This document shows, one piece after another, positions 34,173-47,061 of a DNA stretch of 64,000 bases. The position numbers were made by a program, and so were the translations under genes. Origin of the DNA: Glandiceps talaboti (taxonomy: Eukaryota > Hemichordata > Enteropneusta > Spengelidae); assembly GCF_964340395.1 (NCBI RefSeq), contig NC_135557.1, forward strand, positions 2,975,216 through 3,039,215, read 5' to 3'. Below the pieces are notes generated by a model. The model saw nothing but the letters and a program-made list of their open reading frames with translations. It did no database searches and had not been told where the DNA came from. Each line of letters opens with the position of its first letter. The stretch's first letter is position 1.

Positions 34173-34779
34173 AATCATGATATTTATATTTTCATTTCTG
34201 TAAGGATATTGAAAACTAAGTAATATATACTGACCGACTATTCAATGTGTCCTGTCGGCAAATGCTTGTATTTATCCACACAGCAAAGGTGAACAATCTG
34301 TAGTGCTGGAGATCATTTACTTTATTCATGACTTGCAACATGTGAAGTATACTTTATATATTTTATCATGTTTCATTGACGTAGATAAATGAGTTCCTTT
34401 AATTTATGACATCATCATTGTGGGTGAGGTACTTTGTTGACGAAATCACGATGACTCTGCAAATGAGTCTGTAAGGTTACTTTAATATGCGTCATTGACA
34501 TAACAATTGTGACTTTTGTTAAATATGTCATGACTATGGTGAAACAACATTTCGGCAAACGTTTGGTTAGTTTACGTCATTCTAAGTAATGCTGTACAAT
34601 AACTCGAGAAATATTGAATCGTGACTAGCCAACAGACGACAGACGACATCTATCAAACATTTACAAAATGTACTATAGTGGTCCGAGTCAAACCTAACAC
34701 GTTCAACGCAGTATTCGATATTGACGATTATCTGGTGCACATCAAATATGGAAGACAGCTAACAAACTACAGCTAAATG

Positions 34780-35781
34780 ATACCAGATTTAAACTGAATG
34801 CCTCCCATAAGGGAATCACTAATTATGCAAATAACTCATTAAACTGAAAAAAACTATGGTAACAGGCTTTGTTTTTTGGACAAGCGTGCTTTCTTAGGTT
34901 AATGTATGTAAGAGTGTATGATACTACTTAATGCAGTCTTGAGGTATAGCCTAATTACCGCAAATCATTAATTATGCAAATTATTCATTAACACTGTAAG
35001 GTACATCAACCAACTTTATAGGACATACACAATTTGTTATGGTTAATGTATGTACTGAATTGTATTGAAATTGAAGCATGCAGTCATAAGATATAGCCTA
35101 ATTACCAAGAATCATTAATTATGCAAATTATTCATTAACACTGCAAGGTACACCAACAAACTTTACAGGACATATGCGATTGTTATGGTTAACGTGTGTA
35201 CTGAATTATATTGGAATTGAAGTATGTATTCTTAAGATATAGCCTAATTACCGAAAACCATTAATTATGCAAATTATTCATTAACACTTTATGGTGCATC
35301 AACAAACTTGATAGGACATATATGTTTTCTTATGGTTAATGTATGTACTAAATTATGTTGAATTTTAAGTATGTATTCTTAAGATATAGCCTAATTACCA
35401 AAAATAATTAATTATGCAAATTGTTCATTAACGCTCTAAGATACATCAACGAATTTTACAGGACAAATGTATGTTGTTATGTTTAACGAATATACTAAAT
35501 TATATTGAAATTGAAGTATGCAATCTTAAGATATTGCGTAATTAGTTGATTTCATTAATATGCAAATTTCTCTAATTAAACGTTAACAGATCTGGCTCAA
35601 AACCTAATCAGGTTTAGCTATTATCCTAAAGATTATATATCCCAAATTTCATTACAATTGGGCCAGCCGATTTTTAGAAAATGATGACACAGACACACAG
35701 ACAGACAGACAGGCAGACAGACAGACACACAGACAGACATTCCCCTTTTAATACCTCCCGTACTCTTACGGGAGGTAAAAA
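34780..35781 (+). mobile_element. Pearl/Helentron-like element with about 147-bp tandem core, CAGA microsatellite and terminal hairpin
   Basis: AATTATGCAAATTATTCATTA recurs near 34822, 34970, 35117, 35264 and 35410, giving units of 146-149 bp. The last unit leads into the conserved 3' block, then a (CAGA)n tract (about 35690-35735) and a perfect 11-bp-stem hairpin at 35755-35777. Tandem core plus tetranucleotide tract plus 3' hairpin, with no coding capacity, is the plan of bivalve pearl elements and other Helentron-associated non-autonomous repeats. Family membership is inferred from architecture only. Confidence 0.6.
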
Positions 35782-36288
35782 TGACTGAAATACCACAAAT
35801 TCTCATCCGTACTCGATTTCGAACGTTCGTATAACTGTAACACAAGTCAAAAGACGATTCTCACGAACGCAGTTTGGAAGATTTTTACGACTGTCACATA
35901 TTTAATATCAAAAGCACATCTTTGTTCAGTAACGTAATGTCTGGTATGGTGGGGTCGAATGATATTGTATACCCCTGTAAAACCGACATTTGTAATAATT
36001 GCCGAAAATTGTAATAATTTCTATGAACGACAAATGTAATAAAAATTGCCGATATTTGTAATAAATTTCAGAAAAAAATGTAATAAAATTGCCGAAATTT
36101 GTAATAAAAAATTACATTAAGGAGGGTCCTTCCTTTCCCACTAAAACATGGGTTATCTAAATAAAGAAATACAAGATCGCAAAAACATCACGTCAAACGA
36201 AAGTGGATTTAACAAGCATTAATTGAATTGGTTAATATAATAATTAATTGAACAATTAAACAAGTTATTATTATTTCAATCAATCCAC

Positions 36289-36290
<2 letters not shown>

Positions 36291-36321
<31 letters not shown>

Positions 36322-36862
36322 TGTATGTATGTATGTATGTATGTATGTATGTATGTATGTATGTATGTATGTATGTGTGTATGTGTGTATGTGTGTATGT
36401 ATGTATGTATGTATGTATGTATGTGTGTATGTGTGTATGTGTGTATGTGTGTATGTATGTATGTATGTATGTATGTATGTGTGTATGTATGTATGTATGT
36501 ATGTATGTATGTATGCATGTATGCATGTATTCATGTATGCATGTATGCATGTATGTATGGTATGTGATGATGAAGTTTAAGAATGATTGAACAAACAAAC
36601 GAATGAATTAACGAACAAAGGAATGAATGAATGAATGAATGAATGAATGAATGAATGAATGAATGAATGAATGAATGAATGAATGCTCGAACAAATTAAT
36701 TAATTAGTTAATTGATGGGTGGATGTCATTCATTTGAAGGAACTAATTAATTAATTGATGGATGGATGAATGAATGAATGAATGAATGAACGAACGAACA
36801 AATCAATTAATGGATGGTTGGATGGATGGATGATGAATGAATGAATGAATGAATGAATGAAT
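36291..36862. repeat. (ATGT)n and (GAAT)n tetranucleotide arrays
   Basis: ATGT with interspersed GTGT at 36291-36560; GAAT blocks at about 36612-36684 and 36765-36862. Confidence 0.98.
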
Positions 36863-37435
36863 GTACACTGTGTAAATCTTAGCGGAGTTTTGTTATATTT
36901 TGCAAGCTGCCGTGGATACTGAGCAATTCGACAGAATATATTAGAAAATATGTGTTCGCATGACATTTACATGAAATTTGTGAGATTTGTCGCCACTGAT
37001 GTGTATCGATGTTTGAGTACAGCAGCCCCCTTCCATATCATTACAGTGATTTTCTATTCTTCATTAATCTATTCAATTTTAGTGACGTTTTCCAGGATGT
37101 GCATGGTTTAGTGAGCTGTGTACTATGGGTAGTAGTTCATCATTTTAAATATGATAGGGAAGGGATTTCAGGGATAGTTGACCAGTAGAGCCGGGAATGA
37201 GTTCATGAGTTCTGATTTATTTAGATGAAGGACAGAAAAAAGGGGAGAATAACGTCTCCCCAATCCCTTTCTCTAAAATAATGAAATCTTATCTCCATTT
37301 CAATTAAATCATTATTTTGTGTATTTCAATTTTGAATTTGTAGAATATTTTATAATAGCACAACCAAATGTTGTTGTGGCCACTATATATAACATTACAA
37401 CTTGTTTTGTATATTTACAGAGACTTGTACCAATT

Positions 37436-37935
37436 ACGAATATACTTGTAATAAAGTTGTTGAAAACTTGTAACAAAATTGCCGACCTTTGTAATAAACT
37501 AACGATAATTGTAATAAAATTGCCGACATTTGTAATAAACTTTGACATTTGTAATAAAATTGCCGACATTTGTAATAAACTGACGACATTTGTAATAAAA
37601 TTGCCGACATTTGTAATAAACTTTGACATTTGTAATAAAATTGACGACATTTGTAATAAACTAACAACATTTGTAATAAAATTGACGACATTTGTAATAC
37701 AATTGACGACATTTGTAATAAACTAACGACAATTGTAATAAAATTGCCAACATTTGTAATATAACATTGCCGACATTTGTAATAAACTAACGACATTTGT
37801 AATAAAATTGCCGACATTTGTAATAAACTAACGACATTTGTAATAAAATTGACAACATTTTTTAATAAACTAACGACATTTGTAATAACATTGCCGACAT
37901 TTGTAACACAATTGCCGACATTTGTAACGACATTT
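37436..37935. repeat. 20-21-bp minisatellite (GACATTTGTAATAAA...), about 24 copies
   Basis: Units alternate between endings AATTGCC/AATTGAC and ACTAAC/ACTGAC, giving a roughly 41-bp higher-order period. The same motif forms the inverted ends at 36.0 and 39.5 kb. Confidence 0.95.
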
Positions 37936-39178
37936 GAAGTAAAACTGACAGTAAAAATTTACAAAATAAGTGCCTCATCTTCACCAATCCTAGATTTCAA
38001 CAAATTAAACACCTGGATCTAAGAAACTTTATCAAAATTCCCTGTGTAAGAACTTATTCTACAAGTTAAGCCAGGGAAGTTTTGCGCCGGTATTTAGCAC
38101 CAAAAATTGATACAGAACTATATTGTTATGTATTTACTTCTATGATTCAAATCCAAAATTCTTCCTTTATATATCAGAGTTTATCGTTGGTTGGCCTGTC
38201 ATAGGTTTGTGTTAATAAAACCATCAGGCAAATATTGGCAAGCGATTATGTTTCTTTTTATACATAAGTACAATTAGTTCACAGACCAACAATAATCGAA
38301 CCTGGAAACTGGTATGTGTGTCGCTAGACTTTGGTGAGACATAGTGATATAGGGTATCCATAACACCAAGTGTCCGTAATGTATGATGTCTGAAATATTC
38401 GCCTTTATGCATATTAATCTCTTCACACTCACGGACAAGAATATGTCCCTGTAGACTTATTGATATACTAACTAATTTGTTTTAAAAAAAATACTCATAC
38501 CAATTACTTCTCAAGCCATTATGAAGCTTTCAATTTTTGCCCCCAAATGCACTCTAAAATTGGTTGTGAAATCGCCGTTTCTAAGATTTCTAGAGAAATC
38601 AGTTTGTTGGTAGTCAACCGACCAGCTAACCAACCAACCAACCAACACTTTGTCCGCAATGATTAAAATATATACATTCGATCATACAACCACGAAGTGT
38701 TGATCAAGTGATGGATTGATGATGCTAGTTCGTATATTTACTCATCACTCAGAAGCCTTCACAATCACAAACAACTCATACATTCGCCGCTTGTACACTA
38801 GAGGAAGTAAGATTTAAGAACTAGATAAAATCAGGTTAGAAAACAGATTGAAATTACTTTTTAGCTACCCTCCATACGCCCGTCTTTCCATCACTCCGTC
38901 AGTCAGTCAGCCAGCCAGTCAGTCAGTCAGTCAGTCAGTCAACCAACCGACCAGCCAACCAACCAGCCAACCAACCAACCAACCGACAAGTTATCTTTTG
39001 ACAAAGTCAATTTAACAACACGTCCACAAAATTTACATTCGTTCAATAAAGCACGACGTGTTCATCAAGTGAATTATGATTTGAACTGATGGGTTGGTAC
39101 ATGAGTACTGCTGGGTATATTATGTAGGTACTAGTAGGTAAGTAAGTAGCTAGGTAGATAAGTAGACTTATTATTGAC

Positions 39179-39257
<79 letters not shown>

Positions 39258-39384
39258 CAAAGACTCAAAGATCCAAGTGGCTGACATAATTGTTGTAAAT
39301 TAATTCTAGGAAGCCTGTAATGACGATATTTTAAATCCTTTCTAAGTTTAGAATGACTAACTCCATTTCTTTGAAAGTCAGAGA
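37936..39384. other. Non-coding, with simple repeats
   Basis: No gene seen. Contains ACCA/CAGT/AACC runs at about 38600-38640 and 38895-38990 inside two weakly similar segments, and a (GATT)n array at 39175-39257. Confidence 0.6.
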
Positions 39385-39857
39385 GGAACCCCCTTAACCT
39401 TTTTTTATTACAAATTTCGGCAGGTTTATTACACATTTTTTTCCTGAAATTTATTACAAATATCGGCAATTTTTATTACAATTGTCGTTCACATAATTTA
39501 TTACAAATGTCGTCAGTTTATTACAAATATCGGCAATTTATTACAAATATCGGCAATTTTATTACAAATTTCGGTTTATTACAAATTTCGACAATTATTA
39601 CAAATGTCGGTTGTACATACCCCATTCCGAGTACAGATATTTTACAAATGTATAAATGGAAATAGTTTTATAAATGGACATGATATACCTTGGGTATTGT
39701 ATGTTTAGCTTCCCTGTTTTGACCATTTTCGAAATTCACATCGATAGAAACGATAGGTCATCATTTTGTTTAATTTAATTTTCATTCCGGTCGCAGTGTC
39801 TTGCCCATTCAGAAATACATTTGTAGTACAGTTTAACTTGAATATCAATTATGTTAT

Positions 39858-41252
39858 TCATCTCCATATCATCTTTACATTATACATATTGTTACGTACA
39901 GAAAAGATGATACAATCGGCAACTTTAAGCATGTTGACATGACATAACTGCTTTTGTTTACGTCTGTCAGGCGTTACCAGGATGTAATCCAGATCATTTA
40001 ATTTCTTGTCAATGAGATAAGGACCAAAGAAACGCGCATGGAGTGGTTTACCTGGAACGGGGAGAAATACAAGTACCTTTTGACCAGGCACAAATGTGCG
40101 TTTAGTGGCATGTTTATCATATCTACTTTTCATAGATTTCTGAGATGACACAAGATTTTGTCTGGCTAGCTCACATGCTGTAGAGAGTTTAGTACGGAAC
40201 TCTGACACATAATCTAAGAGATTCAAACATTCCTTATCCTCGGACAAGAATTTCTCTTTTAGAAGTTTAAGTGGTCCGCGAACAGTATGTCCAAACACAA
40301 GTTCAAATGGACTGAAACCCAAAGACTCTTGGATTGACTCCCTAGCAGCAAACAGAAGAAAATGAATTCCTTCATCCCAATCCTTCTCAGTGTCAAAACA
40401 ATACGTCCTAATCATATTCTTCAAAGTTTGATGGAAACGTTCAAGAGCACCCTGACTCTCTGGATGATAAGCAGAAAAAGTATACTGTTTAATGCCTAAC
40501 TGATCCATGACTTGTTGGAAAAGTCCAGACGTAAAGTTTGAACCCTGATCTGACTGAACACCCTTAGGAAGACCAAACAAAGTGAAGACTTTGGTTAAAG
40601 CATTAACTATAGTCTTAGACTTTATATTTCTCAATGGTATGGCTTCTGGAAATCGTGTAGATTTACACATCATAGTCAACAAGTATTGATTTCCTGACAT
40701 AGTTTTGGGTAGTGGGCCAACACAGTCAATAAGTAGCTCACTAAATGGCTCTTGAAAAGCGGGAATGGGATATAAAGGTGCTTTCGGAATTGTCAGATTA
40801 GGTTTGCCTACCATTTGACATGTGTGACAAGACCTACAAAATTGTACTACGTCTTTCCTGAGTTTTGGCCAATAGAAATGACTAAGAATTTTGCCACAAG
40901 TCTTTGTAATGCCCAAGTAACCAGCAAGTGGAGTTTCATGAGCTAAACGAAGTATTTCAGCATGATAGTGTTTTGGAACTACAATTTGAAGCTTTACTGC
41001 CCATTCATCATCTACTGAAACATCTGGCGGTCTCCACTTACGCATAATAATCCCAAATTTGGTATAGAAACAAATCGGATCCTCCGAAATTTCAGATTCT
41101 TCAGCAACTTCATCAAACAAGCGCAAAATTTCAGGATCTTTGCGTTGTTCCTTAAAAAGATTTGACTTAGAATATATCTGACTTGAGTCAGATTGAGTTT
41201 TACTTGAGGGTTCAGACCCAAAAGGAATAACAGAATTGTCTGTACCAAACAC
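39858..41252 (-). pseudogene. Integrase of the defective Gypsy element
   Basis: 464 codons open. An N-terminal zinc site (HYHAEILRLAHETPLAGYLG, then CRSCHTC) lies at about 95-145. The DDE core shows LLIDCVGPLP (about 174), QSDQGSNF (about 233) and a Glu in GALERFHQT (about 270). The GPY-like end is GPYLIDKKL (about 419). The ORF runs through the residual LTR end and terminates in flanking DNA at 39858, so its native C-terminus is lost. It is the best preserved piece of the element. Confidence 0.85.
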
Positions 41253-41748
41253 TTGGATTTACAATGACTTTGTCACCTGCAAGGTCATTGCCAAGAATAA
41301 CATGGATTCCCTGAAAAGGCAGACAAGGCTGAATACCTAAGGTCACAGGTCCAGAAACTAAGTCCGAAGACAAATACACATTATGGATTTCAACTGGACT
41401 ATAACCAACTGAATTTACTCCTTTAATAAGAACTCTGGAACCTGAAAATGACTTTCCGCAAAACGGCAGAGTATCTGCTAAAATGAGTGACTGGGATGCC
41501 CCAGTATCTCTCAAAATCTTCACTGAAATAGCACAAGACAAATCACCTGACAATGATACCAAACCATCATAAATGAACGGTTCAAAAATCCCCATAATGC
41601 TATCTTGAGATTTGACCTTGACCTCAACTGGGGATTTAACCTCAGAAACTGTGTTAAACACATCCTTACTACTATTAGACTTAAGTTTAGATGATGTAAC
41701 AAAGCCAATGGGCTTAGACACACTTTGACTACTCTGATTTTCACGCAA
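41212..41748 (-). pseudogene. Retroviral-type aspartic protease of the defective Gypsy element
   Basis: ILRDTGASQSLI at about residues 79-90 is the D-T/S-G active site with following strand. The C-terminal GIQPCLPFQGIHVILGNDLA matches the I-LG-D motif closing such proteases. A CCHC zinc knuckle (CNYCKREGHIIADC) lies just upstream at about 41767-41808 in an overlapping frame. The ORF ends after SVWYRQF, where RT would be expected, and meets integrase in another frame. Confidence 0.75.
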
Positions 41749-43078
41749 TCTCTTAAGTTTATAACAATCAGCAATTATATGACCCTCTCTCTTACAATAA
41801 TTGCAAACAGGACCAAATCGTTTACCAGTATACGACCGAGGCTTAGAATCAGTGGAAGCTGGTTTAGGAGTAGAATTTTTTGAACTACTACTAGGTTTAT
41901 ACGTAGCTTGATTATTTCTTGGAAAATTTCATGATGGAAATGAGGAGTTACATTTTCCTGTATTATTTCTGTAGGAAAAGGACTGGGATGGTTTGTGAGT
42001 AAATGAACTCGTATGAGTCAATGAATAATCATCAGCCAAACGAGAAGCAATTTCCAACGTGTCTGCTTTCTGTTCACCAAGAAATGTTCTAATGTCACCA
42101 TGTATACACCGTTTAAATTCCTCAATCAAAACTAGTTGTCTAAGCTTATCATAACTTATCATAATTCTCAACTTTCTCAGACGAACACCAACGATCAAAC
42201 AACTGCTCTTTTGTTCTAGCAAACTCAACATAAGTTTGGTCTTTTTCTTTCTCACACTCTATAAACTTCTGGCGGTAAGCTTCCGGAACCAACTCGTACC
42301 CTTTGAGAATTAATCCTTTTACATAATCATAATCTGAGGCTTGTGCTACTGACAATTGTACATAGATTTCCCTAGCTTTGCCAATCAGAACGCTTTACAA
42401 AAGCATACACCAATATTGCCTATGCCAATGAAGACTCTCCGCAACTTTCTCAATATGTAGAAAATATTTGTCAATATCCCTCTCGAAAAAGGTGGAACTA
42501 GTTTAATATGTTTAGTGACATCAAATCTATCCGAATTTGAATTCGTCTCAGGCTGACCCAGTTTGCCAGTTAACTCCAATTGCAATTGCAACTTTCTCAT
42601 TTCGAAATCAATCTCTCTCCCTTTCTCTCTCTTTCTCCTCTATTCTCATCTTTTCCATTTTTTCCTCCTTCTCCACTTCAGAATCTTTCTCTTTAACCTC
42701 TATCCTCATCTTTTCCATCCTCTCCATTTCTCTCTCTTTCTCCTCTATTCTCATCTTTTCCATTTTTTCCTCCCTCTCCATTTCTATTTCCAATTTTCTC
42801 AATTCCAAGTTTGCTTAGATTTCCATTTTCTTAATTTCTATCTCAGCCGACTCAGATAGATAACTCTCTAGAACAGACTGTTCAAATTCACCTGACTCCA
42901 CTAAACATTTTACTACCTTGTATAGAATTTCTGCCTTTCTCATAGATTGTCTAACTTGAAGTCCTAGATGTTGGGCTAATGCTAACAAATCAGGTTTATT
43001 TAGATCATCTAATGTCTCCTGAGTAGGACCTTCCACAAACTCCTCCGGTTTAAACCCTGACATGATGAAAAAAAACAC
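41749..43078 (-). pseudogene. Gag remnant, several frame breaks
   Basis: Starts at 43078 with MSGFKPEEFVEGPTQETLDD followed by a short SAP/LEM-like helix pair (KPDLLALAQHLGLQ). Then a long Glu/Arg-rich coiled coil (about 42808-42608), a SCAN-like capsid segment (MSVAQASDYDYVKGLILKGY and QKFIECEKEKDQTYVEFART, 42355-42150), and the zinc knuckle. At least four frame changes or stops interrupt it. The SCAN-like capsid is known in Gypsy/Gmr1-type gag. Confidence 0.65.
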
Positions 43079-43159
43079 GAATTCAGTCTAAGCACAGAGA
43101 CAATATAGACCAATAAACTGACAAAACGTTGCCGAAATTCCACACAATTTGTTCAAATA

Positions 43160-43177
43160 TTCACGGACAGGCCCCCA
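43160..43177 (-). promoter_or_regulatory. Primer binding site of the defective Gypsy element
   Basis: On the minus strand TGGGGGCCTGTCCGTGAA starts 5 nt after the LTR end. It resembles tRNA-Pro-type sites (TGGGGGCTCGTCC). Confidence 0.6.
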
Positions 43178-43182
43178 ATTTC

Positions 43183-44021
43183 TGTTACGTACAGAAAAGA
43201 CGATACAATCGGCAATTTAAACTTAGAACGGGTTTATTCCAAATCTAAATTATAACTAAAGTTTACAATGTTGAGTGTTATGACCGTACAGGCGAACCTA
43301 ATACAGACACCGTTTACTTGAGATTAACGTAATAATATAAACAGCATATAAGGAAATTCCTACACAATTAACCAGCTTTTTGAAATTAATACTGTTTAAA
43401 GATGGTACAAGAAAATAAATCCTAGTACACAAGCTCTTACTTGAAGTAAAGAAAGCTTAATGCAGCACAGGTCTTACAACTTACTCCAATTTGCACACAC
43501 CCAGAAACCTTCAGGTGTACTGGTCGTCACATGTTATTTCAGGTTAACAATGGCTGCCGAGTTTGTAGAACAGCAAACGGATTTATAATTCACAAAGTTC
43601 ACAGAATAACACCTGTATTTCAAGTCCGCACAGAAAGATCGACATGTAGTTTCCAAACAAAGAAGGTACTAAGTCCAGTCTCCATAACATCGGCAATATC
43701 AAAGATAGTTCCAAAGTCTAACTGTATTGAGTAAAACAGTCACTTCCTTAGCCAAGTACAGGTTTCTCAAAACTCACTAGCTGTGCTGCAACAGAAAAGT
43801 CAATGTGTTCTATGCGACTGCCAGGCTATTACTGACCAGGCCATGCCAACCCAATACAAAAAATATTTATGTCCCTGTAAGTGTGTCTATTGACATGCAA
43901 ATTAAAATAATTACAATTTCAAAGCAATAAGTAATTAGGCAACCTGAATGGAAAATTCCATGATTCTTAAGACATTGACCGGTCGCAGTGGGGTCTCAGA
44001 GAAAATTGCATCATCATAACA
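43183..44021 (-). repeat. 5' LTR of the defective Gypsy element, 839 bp
   Basis: Bounded by TGTTA...TAACA; the inner end repeats at 39890-39927 as the residue of the 3' LTR with about four mismatches. The 67-codon plus-strand ORF inside is fortuitous. Confidence 0.8.
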
Positions 44022-44025
44022 ATAT

Positions 44026-45359
44026 ATTGTAGACAGTGACCTTTTCATATATAGTTCCGATAAATGTTACACAGTGGAATCAGTCCAGTGCATATTTTTC
44101 TGTGAGACGGTATTAGAAGTAAGGGTCAACAGAATAATCGTAGAGAAAGGGTTTTGCATTCCACTGTCTGTCCAATCTTGACTTGAAAGAGTTAATGGTA
44201 GGAGCATTTACTACATAATTACATTAATCACCTTGAATAATAACAAACCATGTCGACTATATCATATTATCGCTAGAAAATTGGTTGGAAATATGGTTTA
44301 TACCCGTCCTTCCCGTCATCTTCGAATAGCATTTTAGCTCACAAGTGACTTAGCACATAACTACTAAATTACTGCTTAGTGAACTGGAATACTTACATAC
44401 TCATTTCCCAGAGTCATGGTGGAATAAATCCATTTACAGCTGGACCATACCAACGACAACTCAATTCAGAATGACCTGGTAAGCATTTGTTGTGTATTTT
44501 ACCAACATTTTAATGTAGCATATCAGATAACCATGGGTAGGTATATCATGATGCCTGATTGGTTGAGATGTTTTTATGTAAGTTAATTTATAACTGTTCG
44601 TTGAGGGCGAAAACTGAGGTGAAGGATATTATTACAGTTCCATAGTCGCATGTGTTTTAAATACCTTCATCATGACTATGCCGTCGTCGTATTCAGTAGC
44701 TGTTTTATGGCAATGATAATTCATACCGTTAAGAGGCAATGCTTCACTTCCGTATGTATATTCTGTGTACTATTAATGTGTCTGGAACATGGTGGCTATG
44801 AGCCAATCAGATAGTATGTTTCAAATGACCTATCAAACACAGACTTAAGCTGTGTGTAACTGTTTTTCGTATGATTTCAAGGACAGAGATGCATTGATAT
44901 CATTGCAAATGACGTATGTCCTAGCAATAATCTAGTTTAAGATTTATGTGTATTTCAATGTCGGTAACCATGATTGTTGCAAACTATTGCTATTTTTGCT
45001 CTCACTGGTATTTGTTTACAGGAATTATTCATTCTGATAAGTCCCCAGAAATTCACAATGTCATGTTGCGTAAATAAAAGGAGGGAGAGAGTTATGTGTA
45101 TGCTGATAAAACTTATGTTTTGTAAATACATAAGGGGAAGGGTGTAAGCTATGAGTCTGAAATTACTAACATATGCGGTAGCTAGTGCTGAACATTTTGA
45201 TAAGTTGACATTGAACAACTATACATAGCTTATATTAGCATGGTATGGAATGTATGTATGGTTGCATTGCAATATAAGGAATAATACAGATAGGATATTT
45301 AGATAAGGTTTTCTGTATTTTAATGACAACAGTAATGTCCATATTTAGTATGAGATTTT
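44026..45359. other. Intergenic, nothing recognised
   Basis: AT-rich unique sequence, no exon-like ORF and no repeat family that I can see. Confidence 0.5.
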
Positions 45360-45995
45360 AGCAACATAGTTAATGTATGTGCCAAATTAGATGGAATATG
45401 AAGAGTATATCAAATTAACATATATTCCTAATTACCGAAAATCATTAATTATACAAATTATTCAATCCAACTGTCAGCTACATCAACACATTTTATAGGA
45501 CATATGCGAGTTATGTTTAAAGTATATAAACTATTCTGAATTTGAAATATACATTAAAACCCATTAATTAAGCAAATGACCAATTACTATTCATTACATG
45601 TTTACCACTAGATTTAAACTAAATGCCTTCCTTAAGGCCAAAGTTTTGAAATTCTCATTCCTACAGACAATTGTTGGAATACAACAGAACATATGCAATA
45701 AGTTATTTTTATCTCATTGTATACTGTTTGCCCCTTGCTTTAACAAGCTCCTTGACAATCACAACATGTAATGTGAAACTTTATAGAACGTTGTAACATA
45801 GCACTCACCGTAGAAAGAGTTTTAAAGGCCAAAATAATTGCTTCTGGTCAGCGTGCATCACTTAAATACTTTTCCATCCCTAATACAAAACCTTCCTTAA
45901 TGAAGGTAAAAATCTAATCAGTTCTTTCATTAGCACATGGAAGACGTATAGCAAATTTCATTACAATTGATGCCATAGTTTTTTTAGATATCTTG
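45360..45995 (+). mobile_element. Diverged copy of the pearl/Helentron-like family
   Basis: CTAATTACCGAAAATCATTAATTA near 45429, a repeat spacing near 120-150 bp, then AAATGCCTTCCTTAAGG, a CCTTCCTTAATGAAGGTAAAAAT hairpin near 45889, and GCAAATTTCATTACAATTGA near 45952, leading into a CAGA array. The same succession of blocks as at 33.8-35.8 kb, but much more diverged. Confidence 0.5.
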
Positions 45996-45999
45996 TCAA

Positions 46000-46850
<851 letters not shown>

Positions 46851-47061
46851 GAGAGAGCAATGAGGATTAATATTTGTTTTCTTTACTTGAATGAATTGCC
46901 AGTATGCAATAAATAATTAATATTTTAGATAAACAATTCTATTTGTATTTATTATATGAAACGAATGGTATTGATAAGTATCATTAACCCTCTGTTTCTG
47001 TTTCTGTTTCTGGAACTTGGAAATATATATAATGTACAGTGTAGTTTAGCGTAGTGTTCAA
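46851..47061. other. Short unique non-coding spacer
   Basis: Between the tetranucleotide array and the left 1.1-kb repeat; nothing recognised. Confidence 0.5.

Larger units (their letters stand above)
35964..39630. mobile_element. Foldback-like segment bounded by inverted repeats of a 20-21-bp motif
   Basis: The left end (35967-36140) and the reverse complement of the right end (39385-39625) share the same succession: ACCGACATTTGTAATAATTG, then TGAACGACAA, AAATTGCCGATATTTGTAAT, AATTTCAG with an A run, GCCGAAATTTGTAATAAAAA and TTAAGG-GG. Homology extends beyond the simple motif. A longer array of the same motif lies between them (37436-37930). The interior has no ORF, only microsatellites and unique sequence. 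It could be one foldback element or two insertions of a family in opposite orientation. Confidence 0.5.
39890..44021 (-). mobile_element. Defective Gypsy-type LTR element lacking reverse transcriptase
   Basis: On the minus strand: a complete 5' LTR (44021-43183, TGTTATG...CGTAACA), PBS, Gag, zinc knuckle, protease, integrase, then only the last 38 bp or so of a 3' LTR (39927-39890). Flanks show ATAT at 39886-39889 and 44022-44025, a possible 4-bp target duplication. RT and RNase H are absent between protease and integrase, and most of the 3' LTR is missing. Unrelated in sequence to the Gypsy element at 8.3-18.7 kb. Confidence 0.85.

Noticed and set aside
37319-37817. ORFs of 112-135 codons on both strands (NKLTTFVIKLPTFVIN, FITNVGNFIT repeats)
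   Set aside because: Products of the 20-21-bp minisatellite; periodic, no stop by unit composition.
42608-42808. Glu/Arg/Met repeat protein (EEKMEKMRIEEKERE)
   Set aside because: It is the coiled-coil part of the decayed gag of the defective Gypsy element, not a separate gene.
39787-43990. A 12-bp match CCGGTCGCAGTG at 39787 and 43979 as evidence for a longer 3' LTR remnant
   Set aside because: No further similarity around the two sites; the left site lies outside the boundary defined by the TAACA ends and the ATAT flank.
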